Below are positions 49,189 to 57,435 of a DNA stretch of 64,000 nucleotides, in pieces. Source of the DNA: Naematelia aurantialba (lineage: Eukaryota; Basidiomycota; Tremellomycetes; Tremellales; Naemateliaceae); assembly GCA_021527695.1 (NCBI GenBank), contig JAKFAO010000002.1, positions 806,501-870,500 on the forward strand, written 5' to 3'. Each line of letters starts with the position of its first letter. Within the stretch, counting starts at the first letter, position 1. The notes beneath the pieces are model-generated. The model searched no databases, was not told the DNA's origin, and saw only the letters and a program-made list of their open reading frames with translations. The translations under genes were made by a program, and so were the position numbers.

Positions 49189-49302
49189 CTGCGACGACGG
49201 CGCCGTACACGACAAGATGCACGATACCTTGTACGGACGCCCGACAAGAAGGGATATGCTCCCAGACCAATGGTATTACATGCACAGAACCACCACCCAC
49301 TA

Positions 49303-50326
49303 CTACTGAGCCTCACCCTCCACATCGTCCCTCTCCTCACTCTCCCTACTCATCTCCTCGTCCTCATCCTCCACGTCCACCACCCTCGCCCGCTTGGCCG
49401 CTCGAACGGCCTCGGGAGCCGGAGACAACGAAGACGCCTGACTCGCGACCTGGCGAGCAACCACAGTACCGCTCCGAAGATGGAGCCCGGAAGACGAGCC
49501 GGCCGTACCCCCCGAAACGAACCCCGTGGTCACGTTGACCTCACCAGTCGTACCGGAGCCACCGACAACCGTAGATGCCACTACGGGACCCGTAACAGGC
49601 GACGACGGCCCAACCACAGACGGAGCAGGAACGGACGATTGAGGAGCCTCCGCCACGGCCAACAGGTCACGCCAAAGCACCGACATCTGCTCGCGAACCG
49701 TACCGACGGGCTCGGGATTCGCCCGGGGTCGACGAGATTTCGCCTCTCGAATACGGGAGACGACGAAGTTGACATCTCGCAGGCGAGACAAGAGAACCTC
49801 GTCCTCAGGACGGTACTGCGAGTACAGCATGTCGTTGGCCAGCTTGATGAACCGACCCAGAGACGCCAGAGACTGATCGATTTCGGGCTCCGGCAGAACC
49901 CATCGACCCCGACGACCCGTCCGCGTACCGATCCGCAACGAGCAAGGCACCTTCAGCACTCCACACCGTAGACACCTACACGGTTACCGTACTCCAGAAT
50001 ACGTGATATCGTACCACAACTTACCCATGAACTGGCGCCTTGTCCCGAACCACGTCTCCAATCCCCCAATTCTCGTTCGGTATGGGCACGATGCACTCAC
50101 CCGAGGCATCCACGCACTTCACACACTTTCGAGGAGGGAGAACGGTCACGATCGCATGAGTTTCCTCATAAAAGGCCGCCTGTACCGTCATGTACTGTTG
50201 GGGATGGGCAACAGACTCAACCTTGTCCTCCAACTTCGCCATCAAGTCGTTATATTGATCGTTCTTGACGGGCGCGAGAACGACCCCACCAACCAGCTGG
50301 AATTCATAAGTACGAACGGGAGCCAT
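49303..50326 (-). CDS. antisense spliced accessory gene of the retrotransposon, Cys-rich
   Basis: Encoded on the strand opposite gag-pol, between its stop and the 3' LTR. Two exons (50326-50025 and 49975-49303) joined by a 49-nt GTAAGT...TAG intron total 975 nt, 324 aa. The splice brings together two equally spaced cysteine sets: CVKCVDASGEC in exon 1 and CLRCGVLKVPC across the junction, each C-x2-C-x6-C, reminiscent of the paired motifs in many basidiomycete zinc-cluster-like proteins. Exon 1 also has YNDLMAKLEDKVESVAHP; exon 2 has a helical stretch and a Ser/Thr/Gly/Val-rich part, then a basic AAKRARVVDVEDEDEE patch with an acidic tail. DNA or RNA binding is a plausible role but unproven. 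It is tail-to-tail with gag-pol, 114 bp apart. Confidence 0.72.
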
Positions 50327-50472
50327 GGTGAGAACGATTCAAATTTGAGAGACGACGGGGGGGCGTACCAAGAGTACGAGCATATATCGTCCCACTCAAG
50401 CATCGACTCGACGTTTTAGCAGGCAATCTCATCGGTAATCCGGTCTCGTTCTTCGCGCTATAGACGTCCTTT

Positions 50473-50485
50473 AAAGGGGGGAGAG
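50473..50485 (+). other. polypurine tract of the retrotransposon
   Basis: AAAGGGGGGAGAG immediately before the 3' LTR, the usual priming site for plus-strand DNA synthesis. Confidence 0.9.
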
Positions 50486-50749
50486 TGTCATGGAATCCAT
50501 CGCACTTCCCCTTTTAGGATATATCGTCTAAGGGAACCCGTATCGCCCCGAACGTGCCCCGTCCCTTAGTAATCCATTCGATGAGTCCCTGTAGGGTGAC
50601 GTAGTCCCTCGTATATAGCAGATCAACTCTGTCTCGATATCCTCATCGAATGTATCGCATCTCATCTCAAGTATACATCCGTTCTATATAGAAACCGTTC
50701 GTCCACGCCAGGTATACCACCGCCGTAACCCGCACCACAGCCCGTGACA
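50486..50749 (+). repeat. 3' LTR, 264 bp
   Basis: Identical to the 5' LTR by base-by-base reading. Its TATATA points towards gene B, whose ATG lies 39 bp beyond the LTR end, so the LTR could supply gene B with a promoter. Confidence 0.97.
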
Positions 50750-50754
50750 CTGTT
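50750..50754. repeat. target-site duplication, right copy (CTGTT)
   Basis: Matches 43952-43956. With flanking sequence the original target reads CTGTTGGTCACCAACAG, a perfect 8-bp-arm palindrome with a one-base centre. Confidence 0.95.
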
Positions 50755-50788
50755 GGTCACCAACAGACTCCTCTGTCACCGACTAGGT

Positions 50789-52189
50789 ATGATCCAAGGC
50801 TACATTGAGGGCTTGGGGCTGAACACGAATTATACTGGTCAGGCCATTGCAGACACGAGCAGTTTCCCGTTCTTTCCGGACCCAGCCACATCGATTCGCA
50901 ATGAGTTGTTGGCACAAAATGGCCACGAGGACAAGCTCAACGGCGACATCGCCATTGCGATGAGCAACCTGCCTTTGATGGTGAACCACTCGCAATTCAC
51001 CCTTGCCTTGTCCTCTGATTGGAGTCGACAACCTCGTGCAGGACCCTTGAAGTACTCTTGCTCTGCACAGTCCGTGTTCCGCCTCGCTGATGCTCTGGGA
51101 GAAAATCGTCTTTTTAGATGGACATTCGAGGTTTCGACCCACCTGGACATGCAGAATGCAATGGATTTTGGAAAACAACTGACAGCTTCCGTGCCCCCCT
51201 ACGACACGAGTTTCTACCAAGACCTGTCAGGCAGCGCCATGTCTGAGCTCCGACAGCATTTGACAGACTTGAACCGCGTCGATTGGAACGCGCCAATCAC
51301 GATATGGACGACTTGGGGCAAGTACCTGCAGACTCGGAATGCAGACTCCCGGTCGGCTCCCGTCGTACCATCCAGAGACCTCTTGCTCGTCTGGGGCGAA
51401 CTCACGTTAAGCCTCGTAAGCCCAGGGCTGGAGATCCAGCAAGCGGGACCAAGCGACTGGGACGGTAGACGCACGCAGCATTCGTTGATGCGAAGCGCAG
51501 CCAAACGTGGGCACCAAGCGGGTCCATTTGGCTCCCTCAACACTCAGGAAGTGGGACTGGGTGCATGGAATTCGAATCACCAGCAATGCTCATCCCTGAT
51601 TGAATGCTCCTACAGCCAAGATGCAGAATCCAGCAGCTCGGTCAGCAACCAAGAAGCGTCGCCAAGTGCATGGAACTCGGCTCACCTGCAACGCTCGGTC
51701 CTCTATAGATCGGGCTCATACAGCCAGGAAGCGGAGTCCAGTACCTCGGGCAACAATCAAAAAGTGTCGCCGAGAGCATGGAATGCCGCTGATCAGCAAT
51801 GCTCCTCCCTGATTGGATGTGACCATTACAGTCAAGAAGCTGAATCCAGCAGCTCGGTCCACAATGAGGAAGCGGCGCCAAGAGCATGGAATTCCACTCA
51901 CCTGCAATGCTCATCCCTGAATGGATGGAACCATCACAGCCAAGAAGCTGAATTCAGCAGCTTGGTCAACAATCCGTACCCTGGACCAAGCGGATGGGTG
52001 GCGAGCCACACGCCGAGCTCGTTCCCTCGCGAGACATCGTGGAGCAGTCAGGAGGCGGAATCAACAGGATGGGCAGGAAGTCAGCTAGCAGCACCCAGCG
52101 GGTGGCTGATTAGTGAGGAGGGCGGATCTAGTGGATGGGGTGAGGTTCAAACGCAACGCTCCTTCCTGCATGGTCTCCCTGGCGGGTAG
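50789..52189 (+). CDS. gene B: island family protein with 36-residue C-terminal repeats
   Basis: Unknown family; single exon, 466 aa from the Met at 50789. The first 230 residues contain the island domain: LPLMVNHSQFTLALSSDWS, FRLADALGENRLFRWTFEVS, APITIWTTWGKYL and VWGELTLSL. The first two match gene D closely (LPKQINHTQLSLRYDHS, FGDIYGEERRFMWTLRIS). The C-terminal half has four 35-36 aa tandem repeats (51548-51976) built on AWNS...QCSSL...SQEAESSS, then further degenerate SGW-containing units. No signal peptide or TM segment is seen. The transposon lies in its leader, so its native promoter is now 6.8 kb away; the coding region itself is undamaged. An upstream in-frame extension into the LTR is not considered native. 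Confidence 0.72.
   Translation: MIQGYIEGLGLNTNYTGQAIADTSSFPFFPDPATSIRNELLAQNGHEDKLNGDIAIAMSNLPLMVNHSQFTLALSSDWSRQPRAGPLKYSCSAQSVFRLADALGENRLFRWTFEVSTHLDMQNAMDFGKQLTASVPPYDTSFYQDLSGSAMSELRQHLTDLNRVDWNAPITIWTTWGKYLQTRNADSRSAPVVPSRDLLLVWGELTLSLVSPGLEIQQAGPSDWDGRRTQHSLMRSAAKRGHQAGPFGSLNTQEVGLGAWNSNHQQCSSLIECSYSQDAESSSSVSNQEASPSAWNSAHLQRSVLYRSGSYSQEAESSTSGNNQKVSPRAWNAADQQCSSLIGCDHYSQEAESSSSVHNEEAAPRAWNSTHLQCSSLNGWNHHSQEAEFSSLVNNPYPGPSGWVASHTPSSFPRETSWSSQEAESTGWAGSQLAAPSGWLISEEGGSSGWGEVQTQRSFLHGLPGG
51548..51976 (+). repeat. four 35-36 codon coding repeats in gene B
   Basis: Units at 51548-51652 (35 codons), 51653-51760, 51761-51868 and 51869-51976 (36 codons each). Shared residues are AWN near the start, QCSSL or a variant in the middle, and SQEAESSS before the next unit. 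In-phase 108-nt periodicity suggests copy number can change by recombination. Confidence 0.85.
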
Positions 52190-52261
52190 ATGCCTCTGAT
52201 AGAGGAGGAAAAGCGCCTTGAGCAAACAGTATTGTACTATGGCCAGTTTCGGCCGCGTTGT

Positions 52262-52271
52262 GTTTTATATA
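52262..52271 (+). promoter_or_regulatory. TATA-like element before gene C
   Basis: TTTATATACC-type string, about 240 bp before the gene C start codon and 75 bp after the gene B stop. Confidence 0.4.
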
Positions 52272-52505
52272 CCATGATAGACTGTACCTACGTAATGCGG
52301 AAGCTAGGGGTGTACGAGACTTGGCTGAGTGTAAGGGTTGGGAACCTATCAGTACTGTATCTCGAGACTGGCTCCTTTATCTCCTGCACTTCTTTCAGTG
52401 GAAGTCCGGTCTTCCGCCCCTACGTCGAGCAGACGGGTTTCGTCCTGTTCCCTTCCCGATTGGAAATTATCACGACCTTACTTGGCCGCCCTCGAAATAC
52501 TCCTC

Positions 52506-53192
52506 ATGCCGCCTGGAACCAGTGACGCATCCGACTCGTGTGTCCCAACACATGAGCCAGAGCGGGCAACGGCGCCTGACAAGCCGGACAGAGAATTCGC
52601 CACCCAGTTTTCTTCAGGAGCTATCGGTTGGAAGATATTTCCTGCACTTTGGAACACCTCGTTCAAGGACCAGATTCCCAGCCGAACGCTCACGAAGGCG
52701 CTCGAGAGCATACCTGAAGCCATGGAGTATAGAGAGTACCAGCTTACCCTCCACTATTCAGATCTGAAGGAGGTGGTGTATACAAGTGCGATCGAGACTT
52801 GCTTCTCGTTCGAAGACGAGTTTGGCTCGCTGGAATTACGAACATGGGCATTCCGCGTGAGCGCGGCGTTCCGTGCGTCGACCTGGCACAACCCGTCTCC
52901 GGATACCATCACGCTCAAGCGCTGTCCAGAGCACGGGACCTTGCTCTCCGAGTTCCTCGAGAGTGTGGCAGGCAACCTGGAACAGCACTTGAGTGGCTGT
53001 CAGTCCGCTGCGCACTTCGCCCAGTGGCGTGCACGGGCAATGCCGGTGGAACTGTTGGAAGAACAACAGGAATCTCAGGAGCATGGTATTCGCATCCGAG
53101 TAGACGCGAGCTTGACGTTGAGCGCGTTTACGCCTCGGCAGTCTTCAAGCTGCCCACTCGCAGAGTCCGTAGGCCGCGTTTACAACCTTTGA
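52506..53192 (+). CDS. gene C: island family protein
   Basis: Unknown family; single exon, 228 aa from the first ATG of the frame. It is close to the bare island domain, without long disordered additions. Motifs in order: IGWKIFPALWN (compare IRWKMLDVYPY in gene F), YQLTLHYSD, FSFEDEFGSLELRTWAFRVS with following AAFRA, ITLKRCPEHGTLLSEFLES (compare gene A VTLKIPPTERTLLEEF) and RVDASLTLSAF at the C-terminal strand. The frame is open 168 bp upstream but has no ATG there. It lacks a signal peptide, TM segment or known catalytic pattern. It lies between genes B and D on the same strand, with no introns. Confidence 0.7.
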   Translation: MPPGTSDASDSCVPTHEPERATAPDKPDREFATQFSSGAIGWKIFPALWNTSFKDQIPSRTLTKALESIPEAMEYREYQLTLHYSDLKEVVYTSAIETCFSFEDEFGSLELRTWAFRVSAAFRASTWHNPSPDTITLKRCPEHGTLLSEFLESVAGNLEQHLSGCQSAAHFAQWRARAMPVELLEEQQESQEHGIRIRVDASLTLSAFTPRQSSSCPLAESVGRVYNL

Positions 53193-53534
53193 TTCTCGCC
53201 CCCGTCGTCCTTGGCTGGAGCACTCGGTGAAGGCGACGAGTGGCATAGAAGGAGTGGAGATGCAATGTACATCGTGTTCCATCCCTTCTTTGCATGCAAC
53301 ACGGAAGCCCACTGCTTCACTAGAGCACCGTAGCGAGACTTCGTGGTCTGACCTCTGGTGGAGCGCCAATAGCGTCTTGAAAGGAAAGCACAAACGCCTA
53401 GGCGTGCGTTTCAAGCCTAGAAGGCTACATGATTCGTGTCCCCCCCGCCGCCGTCTCTCTTCTTCTCCTGCTCTCTCGCAAGTGCCCCGTCCTCTACTCT
53501 GTTTCGTTCTCCACTGGACAGACTCTCGTATACC

Positions 53535-54533
53535 ATGACCTACGAAGGTCCATACGAACGTACATATGATCGCCTGGACAGAGCTCCGCCACACACGCGG
53601 TATGATCCGTCTACGAGAACAAGCCGACCAAGCCGCACATGGGTGGACGATTCGTCATGCCCCCCCACACGCTTCGACGACAGCGGAGAGAAGCTGTACT
53701 CCGAGGCAGATTTCAAGCGATTCTACGATTACATGATGTCGAAACTCAAGAGGACGGCAAGGACGACTGGGGAGACGGATGAGAACGACCCATGCGACGA
53801 GCCGTGGCGTCGGTCGAGCATATTCGCCGACGATGACACTGATGCCGAGGATTTCGAATTCGACAGAGTCATGAGAGACTTTTGCCAGCGCCGGAAGGTG
53901 GCAGTACGGGCACCGGTAGCATCCAGCGTGTACGTCGACCATCCCTCTCCCGCCAATCAGCGGCTGTCCATCTTGGAGTCGTGGGAACAAGCGGACATCA
54001 AAGTGTTCAACGCGCACGCCCGTGCCGGGCTGCCGAAGCAGATAAATCACACGCAGTTGTCGCTCAGATACGACCACTCGTGCCAGGTGAACGGCATCGC
54101 CGCCGAGGTGTTCATCGGGAGCTACCAGAAGCGGTTCGACTTTGGAGACATCTACGGCGAAGAGCGAAGGTTCATGTGGACGCTCCGGATATCCGCGACG
54201 GTTCGGGCGGACAACGACGTCTTCAGCAGCATGGGCACGCTGGACGGCACGCTAATCCGCACCCTATGGCTGGACGGCGGCTCGTACAGACACGACCTGC
54301 CGAATGTGTCCACGTCGACCCGCGTGGGCACGCTAGACGACGTCGACGGCGGCGAGATGGCCGTCATGTGGAGCTTGAAGCCCAAGCTGGCCCAACAGGT
54401 CTTCTTCGGGGATTCCCAAGAGTACGACGGCAGATGGCTCTCGAACTTGGGCGAGGTATCAGGCCAGCTGTACTTGAGCTGCGAACCCATCCGCCCACAA
54501 TACCTCCAGCCAGTGAGACACCCGCCTCTGTGA
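53535..54533 (+). CDS. gene D: island family protein
   Basis: Unknown family; single exon, 332 aa from ATG 53535, preceded by a pyrimidine-rich leader. The N-terminal 150 residues are charged and probably disordered (Tyr, Arg, Asp, Ser; a run DDDTDAEDFEFD). The island domain follows: LPKQINHTQLSLRYDHS, FDFGDIYGEERRFMWTLRIS, LIRTLWLDGGSYRHDL, EMAVMWSLKPKLA and LGEVSGQLYLS. Of the six genes it is the best match to gene B, with conserved NHxQ, GExRxFxWT and W(S/T) positions. No signal peptide, TM segment or enzyme motif is recognised. Confidence 0.72.
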   Translation: MTYEGPYERTYDRLDRAPPHTRYDPSTRTSRPSRTWVDDSSCPPTRFDDSGEKLYSEADFKRFYDYMMSKLKRTARTTGETDENDPCDEPWRRSSIFADDDTDAEDFEFDRVMRDFCQRRKVAVRAPVASSVYVDHPSPANQRLSILESWEQADIKVFNAHARAGLPKQINHTQLSLRYDHSCQVNGIAAEVFIGSYQKRFDFGDIYGEERRFMWTLRISATVRADNDVFSSMGTLDGTLIRTLWLDGGSYRHDLPNVSTSTRVGTLDDVDGGEMAVMWSLKPKLAQQVFFGDSQEYDGRWLSNLGEVSGQLYLSCEPIRPQYLQPVRHPPL

Positions 54534-55417
54534 GCGGCGCTGCCTGTTGCAAGGTGTACGTCGCGAAAGGTTTCAGAGTTTCAGAGTACTGCTTGATTTG
54601 TCTTCCGAAAGTCGTTTGCCTCCGAGAATGGGTCCAGAAGTCATGTATATAGCAGCATGAATCGGATGTTGGATGGGTTGTAAAGTCCTCTCGGCAATCC
54701 AGAACAGGAACTCGATGGCAGGCTCGGTGTCGCCACTCGTCCTTCTTCTGGGCAAGCACGGCTCGCGGCAAGGGGGAAATGGGGACCTCTAGGGATACTG
54801 AAGAGAATAACTCAGGCCGCCAAGTCCCATACTATGCGCTGAAGGGCAAATTCACGGCCCGATCCAGTGATAAATGCACTCTACAGATACCCACTGCTTT
54901 CAAACGACTGTGGTCCCCCAGCGTCGTCGTGGAGTCGAGCAAGCCAGCCTCAACGGGACGACGCTGTGAAGTATTTCGTTTCACCTCGTTTGGCTAAAGG
55001 GTCAGTTTTCAGTAACTGGAACTGTCATCGTACCCGAACACGAAGGCCAACGACCAGATCGGCCACCATCCTGTCCCCAGCTTGCATTTCCATCAGCGTC
55101 GCGATTTCTCGGCCACAGTGAGAGAATGGACTTCTTTGAGCCCATCGCCAGCGAATACGTCACTTCGGGGAGTTCGTGCGTCCCTTTATAGAAACTCCTT
55201 GGATCAAGTGAGATAATACCGGGGGAAACCAAGGGAGGTATGCTGCTCGGCGTAGAGGAAGACTATGTCTCTTGCAAGTGCAGAGTGGCCAGCTCAAATC
55301 CGCCTCCCAACTGCATTCTCTTCAAGCTAGATACCAGTCTGGACACCAGGAGAGGCTTGTCTCCTCGTCGACTTGCACTGAGGCGTGGAGCTCGGCTTTC
55401 CAGAGCTTTGTGCTGTT
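54534..55417. other. intergenic, gene D to gene E
   Basis: An 884-bp spacer. A TTTATA at 55185-55190 may be the gene E TATA box, about 230 bp before its ATG. A frame opening at ATG 55240 (MLLGVEEDYVSCKC) overlaps the gene E start in another frame and could be an upstream ORF. A degenerate family copy was looked for here and not seen. Confidence 0.4.
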
Positions 55418-56233
55418 ATGCTTCATCTGTCCACAGACACAGCAGCACTTTCAACGATTTTTCACTGGCCGGTTCCCACGCGCCATCCACCGATATGGGC
55501 CCTGCTCGAGCCGTACGTGCCCCCAGGATCCATGGACGACTTTTGGCTGGCAGTCGAGACTCTCTGGCATGCGATGAGGGCGGACACCTGGGACTTTGTC
55601 GACGGGAAGAGTGTTCGGCCGGGGGGCAGCCTGCGCACGGACTCCCTTCCAAGCCCCCCGTGCTTCCAGTTACAGATGGACGACGAGCACCTTGTCAATT
55701 CCAGCTTTGATTTCCAGGTCCGCCTGTTGTCCAAAGTGGTACCGTCTGATACCAGCACGGTCGGCGCGACCGCTATCGGGGAGCTTCTCAAGAAACAAGG
55801 GCTCGCCAGCGAAGCGCAAGACCCCGCCTACCAGCACCTTGTCAACATGCCCGACATGTCGACCCAAGGTAGGGGGAAACAGTGGGATACCACGTCGTTG
55901 CCACTTTACATCTGCAAGGAAGATAGTTCATTCATGCGTGATTACTGCTCCGGTGAGGACGGGCATCACCTTCCCGATCTCATCGCCGAAATCAAGTCTT
56001 GTCCACATCCCAGGGCTCGCTTGACCTGCTGGTCCCATGTAAAATTTCTCTCTACTGAGCTTGATTGGCCGTCGGATGAGATTCCCCAATACTGTGCCGT
56101 CGGTGAAGTGATGCTCACGTTTCCTGCTCACTCGGAGGTGCAGGTCGATGTCGAAGAGCCGTTCCACACCCTCTGCATATCAACGCCCTACTCAACAAGT
56201 TATGAGAGACTGCATCTGCCGGAAATGCCATAG
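55418..56233 (+). CDS. gene E: island family protein, most diverged
   Basis: Unknown family; single exon, 271 aa from ATG 55418. Similarity to the other island genes is weaker: NSSFDFQVRLLSKVV occupies the place of the FxWTxxxS strand, ARLTCWSHVKFLS the place of APITIWTTWGKYL in gene B, and YCAVGEVMLTFPA the place of VWGELTLSL. The N-terminal part (TIFHWPVPTRHPPIWALLEP, DDFWLAVETLWHAMRADTWD) is rich in aromatic residues and predicted ordered. There is no signal peptide or TM segment. Membership rests on the C-terminal motifs, strand, intronless structure and position; the start is uncertain because the frame is open upstream. Confidence 0.6.
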   Translation: MLHLSTDTAALSTIFHWPVPTRHPPIWALLEPYVPPGSMDDFWLAVETLWHAMRADTWDFVDGKSVRPGGSLRTDSLPSPPCFQLQMDDEHLVNSSFDFQVRLLSKVVPSDTSTVGATAIGELLKKQGLASEAQDPAYQHLVNMPDMSTQGRGKQWDTTSLPLYICKEDSSFMRDYCSGEDGHHLPDLIAEIKSCPHPRARLTCWSHVKFLSTELDWPSDEIPQYCAVGEVMLTFPAHSEVQVDVEEPFHTLCISTPYSTSYERLHLPEMP

Positions 56234-56308
56234 GACTGGTTGGTCAGATCCCGGGAGCTGACACAGAGGGGAACTACTACCGGTATGGTAGATGAGGCAT
56301 GCATGCGA

Positions 56309-56316
56309 TATAAATA
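56309..56316 (+). promoter_or_regulatory. TATA box of gene F
   Basis: TATAAATA, the clearest TATA box in the island, 244 bp before the gene F ATG and 76 bp after the gene E stop. Confidence 0.6.
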
Positions 56317-56559
56317 GCCCTGCTGCTAGGCCTGTCTTGCTTGGTCGTCTTGTCCGCGCATCAACAGTGTGGGCCGGTCGCCACCCAGGCAGTTGCAGCT
56401 TCTCTCCCCAGAAGGACAAGAGATGGCTAACGGCTGCTGCTTTGCACACCGCGCCTGCATCCTCCCATTGTCGTGCTGAGTTTGAACCAGAACGACGACT
56501 CCAGTCCAACGCACATAATTCAGTACACTTGTTTTCCGTACCGATCACACCACAGTGGT

Positions 56560-57435
56560 ATGAGCGACCAGAATCTATCAAACTACGGCGACGCCGACAT
56601 CTACGTCTCGTTTGGCGATTCAAATGCCGAGTCGACGGCCTTGGAGCACGTCAGGAAGCACCTTTATGTTCCCATCCGGTGGAAAATGCTCGACGTTTAC
56701 CCTTACACGGACGACCCGGGAGAGGCTCTACCCCGCCGTCTGCCGACCCATTCGACTGTCATCGAGTCGGACAGGTTCGAGCTAGCCTGCGAGAGGGTTG
56801 GCGATGAACGCCGTGCGCTTGTGGAGGCTCAATGGTGTCTCACTATTGTTGCCTGCACGATGGATCCTGCCGTCATCCCGCCAACAGAGAGTACCATCCT
56901 GATCTTATCCGCGTCCACGTCCCCCGACGGCACGCGAATGGTCATCCATACCATTCTGCGCGAACTGGAGAAGTACGCCAGCCTCGCCCCCGACGGTCGG
57001 GGCTGCACCGAGCTGAACCACACTTACGTCGTCACGCGGCCATCGACCCGTTACGCCTTCTTAGCGGCGGCGATGCCCAATTGCCGCCTGAGCTTCGGGC
57101 AGGAGAACCAAGAGGAGGAGCCGTTGGAGGTAGCTGCATACGCAGCGTTCAGACTAGATTTGCGGTGCCATGAGGTGAGGTCAATCGAGGAGGACATAAT
57201 GGCCAGTACAATCGAGGAGACCATAACCGCCAGTACTGGGAACCCTAGCCAGGCGCCTTCGATACCTGAAGAGAATCCGCCTTCAATGCCTGAAGAGAAT
57301 CCGCCTTCGATGCCTGAAGAGAATCCGCCTTCGATGCCTGGAGAGAATCCGCCTTCGATGCCTGAAGAGAAGCCGATGTCAGATGGCGACCAGCAGCCAG
57401 ACGGGACAAACGGCACCAGCAGCGGGGAAGAGTGA
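56560..57435 (+). CDS. gene F: island family protein with PEENPPSM repeats
   Basis: Unknown family; single exon, 291 aa from ATG 56560. Motifs: DIYVSFGDSNAES, IRWKMLDVYPYTDDPGEALP (compare gene C IGWKIFPALWN), RFELACERVGDERRALVEAQ leading into WCLTIVACTMD (the FxWTxxxS position), STILILSASTSPDG, LNHTYVVTRPSTRYAFLAA and AYAAFRLDLRC at the C-terminal strand. The tail is acidic and contains four to five copies of an 8-residue unit PEENPPSM (57264-57372). No signal peptide or TM segment. It is the last recognisable member of the array; the next gene downstream is a conserved ankyrin-DIL protein. Confidence 0.68.
   Translation: MSDQNLSNYGDADIYVSFGDSNAESTALEHVRKHLYVPIRWKMLDVYPYTDDPGEALPRRLPTHSTVIESDRFELACERVGDERRALVEAQWCLTIVACTMDPAVIPPTESTILILSASTSPDGTRMVIHTILRELEKYASLAPDGRGCTELNHTYVVTRPSTRYAFLAAAMPNCRLSFGQENQEEEPLEVAAYAAFRLDLRCHEVRSIEEDIMASTIEETITASTGNPSQAPSIPEENPPSMPEENPPSMPEENPPSMPGENPPSMPEEKPMSDGDQQPDGTNGTSSGEE
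57264..57372 (+). repeat. 24-nt coding repeats (PEENPPSM) in gene F
   Basis: Four to five near-identical in-frame copies of a 24-base unit encode an acidic, proline-rich octapeptide. One copy has Gly for Glu and the last has Lys-Pro for Asn-Pro. Confidence 0.9.

Larger units (their letters stand above)
43957..50749 (+). mobile_element. full-length Ty3/gypsy LTR retrotransposon (chromovirus, Tf1-like)
   Basis: Complete 6793-bp element. It has 264-bp LTRs that read identical base for base, begin TGTCATGG and end CCGTGACA, and are flanked by a CTGTT duplication. Between them are a self-priming type primer-binding site (44223-44235), one uninterrupted gag-pol ORF (44257-49188), an antisense spliced ORF (50326-49303) and a polypurine tract (50473-50485). 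The RT-RNaseH-integrase order defines Ty3/gypsy. Identical LTRs, an intact ORF and a perfect duplication indicate a very recent insertion, probably still competent. It sits 39 bp upstream of the gene B start codon. Confidence 0.97.

Noticed and set aside
49098..49971. Plus-strand frames after the gag-pol stop
   Set aside because: They are shadows of the antisense gene's second exon, with Arg/Pro/His-biased composition and no continuity with pol.
53882..54652. 256-codon + frame overlapping gene D
   Set aside because: Arg/His-rich shadow; the gene D frame carries the motifs shared with gene B.
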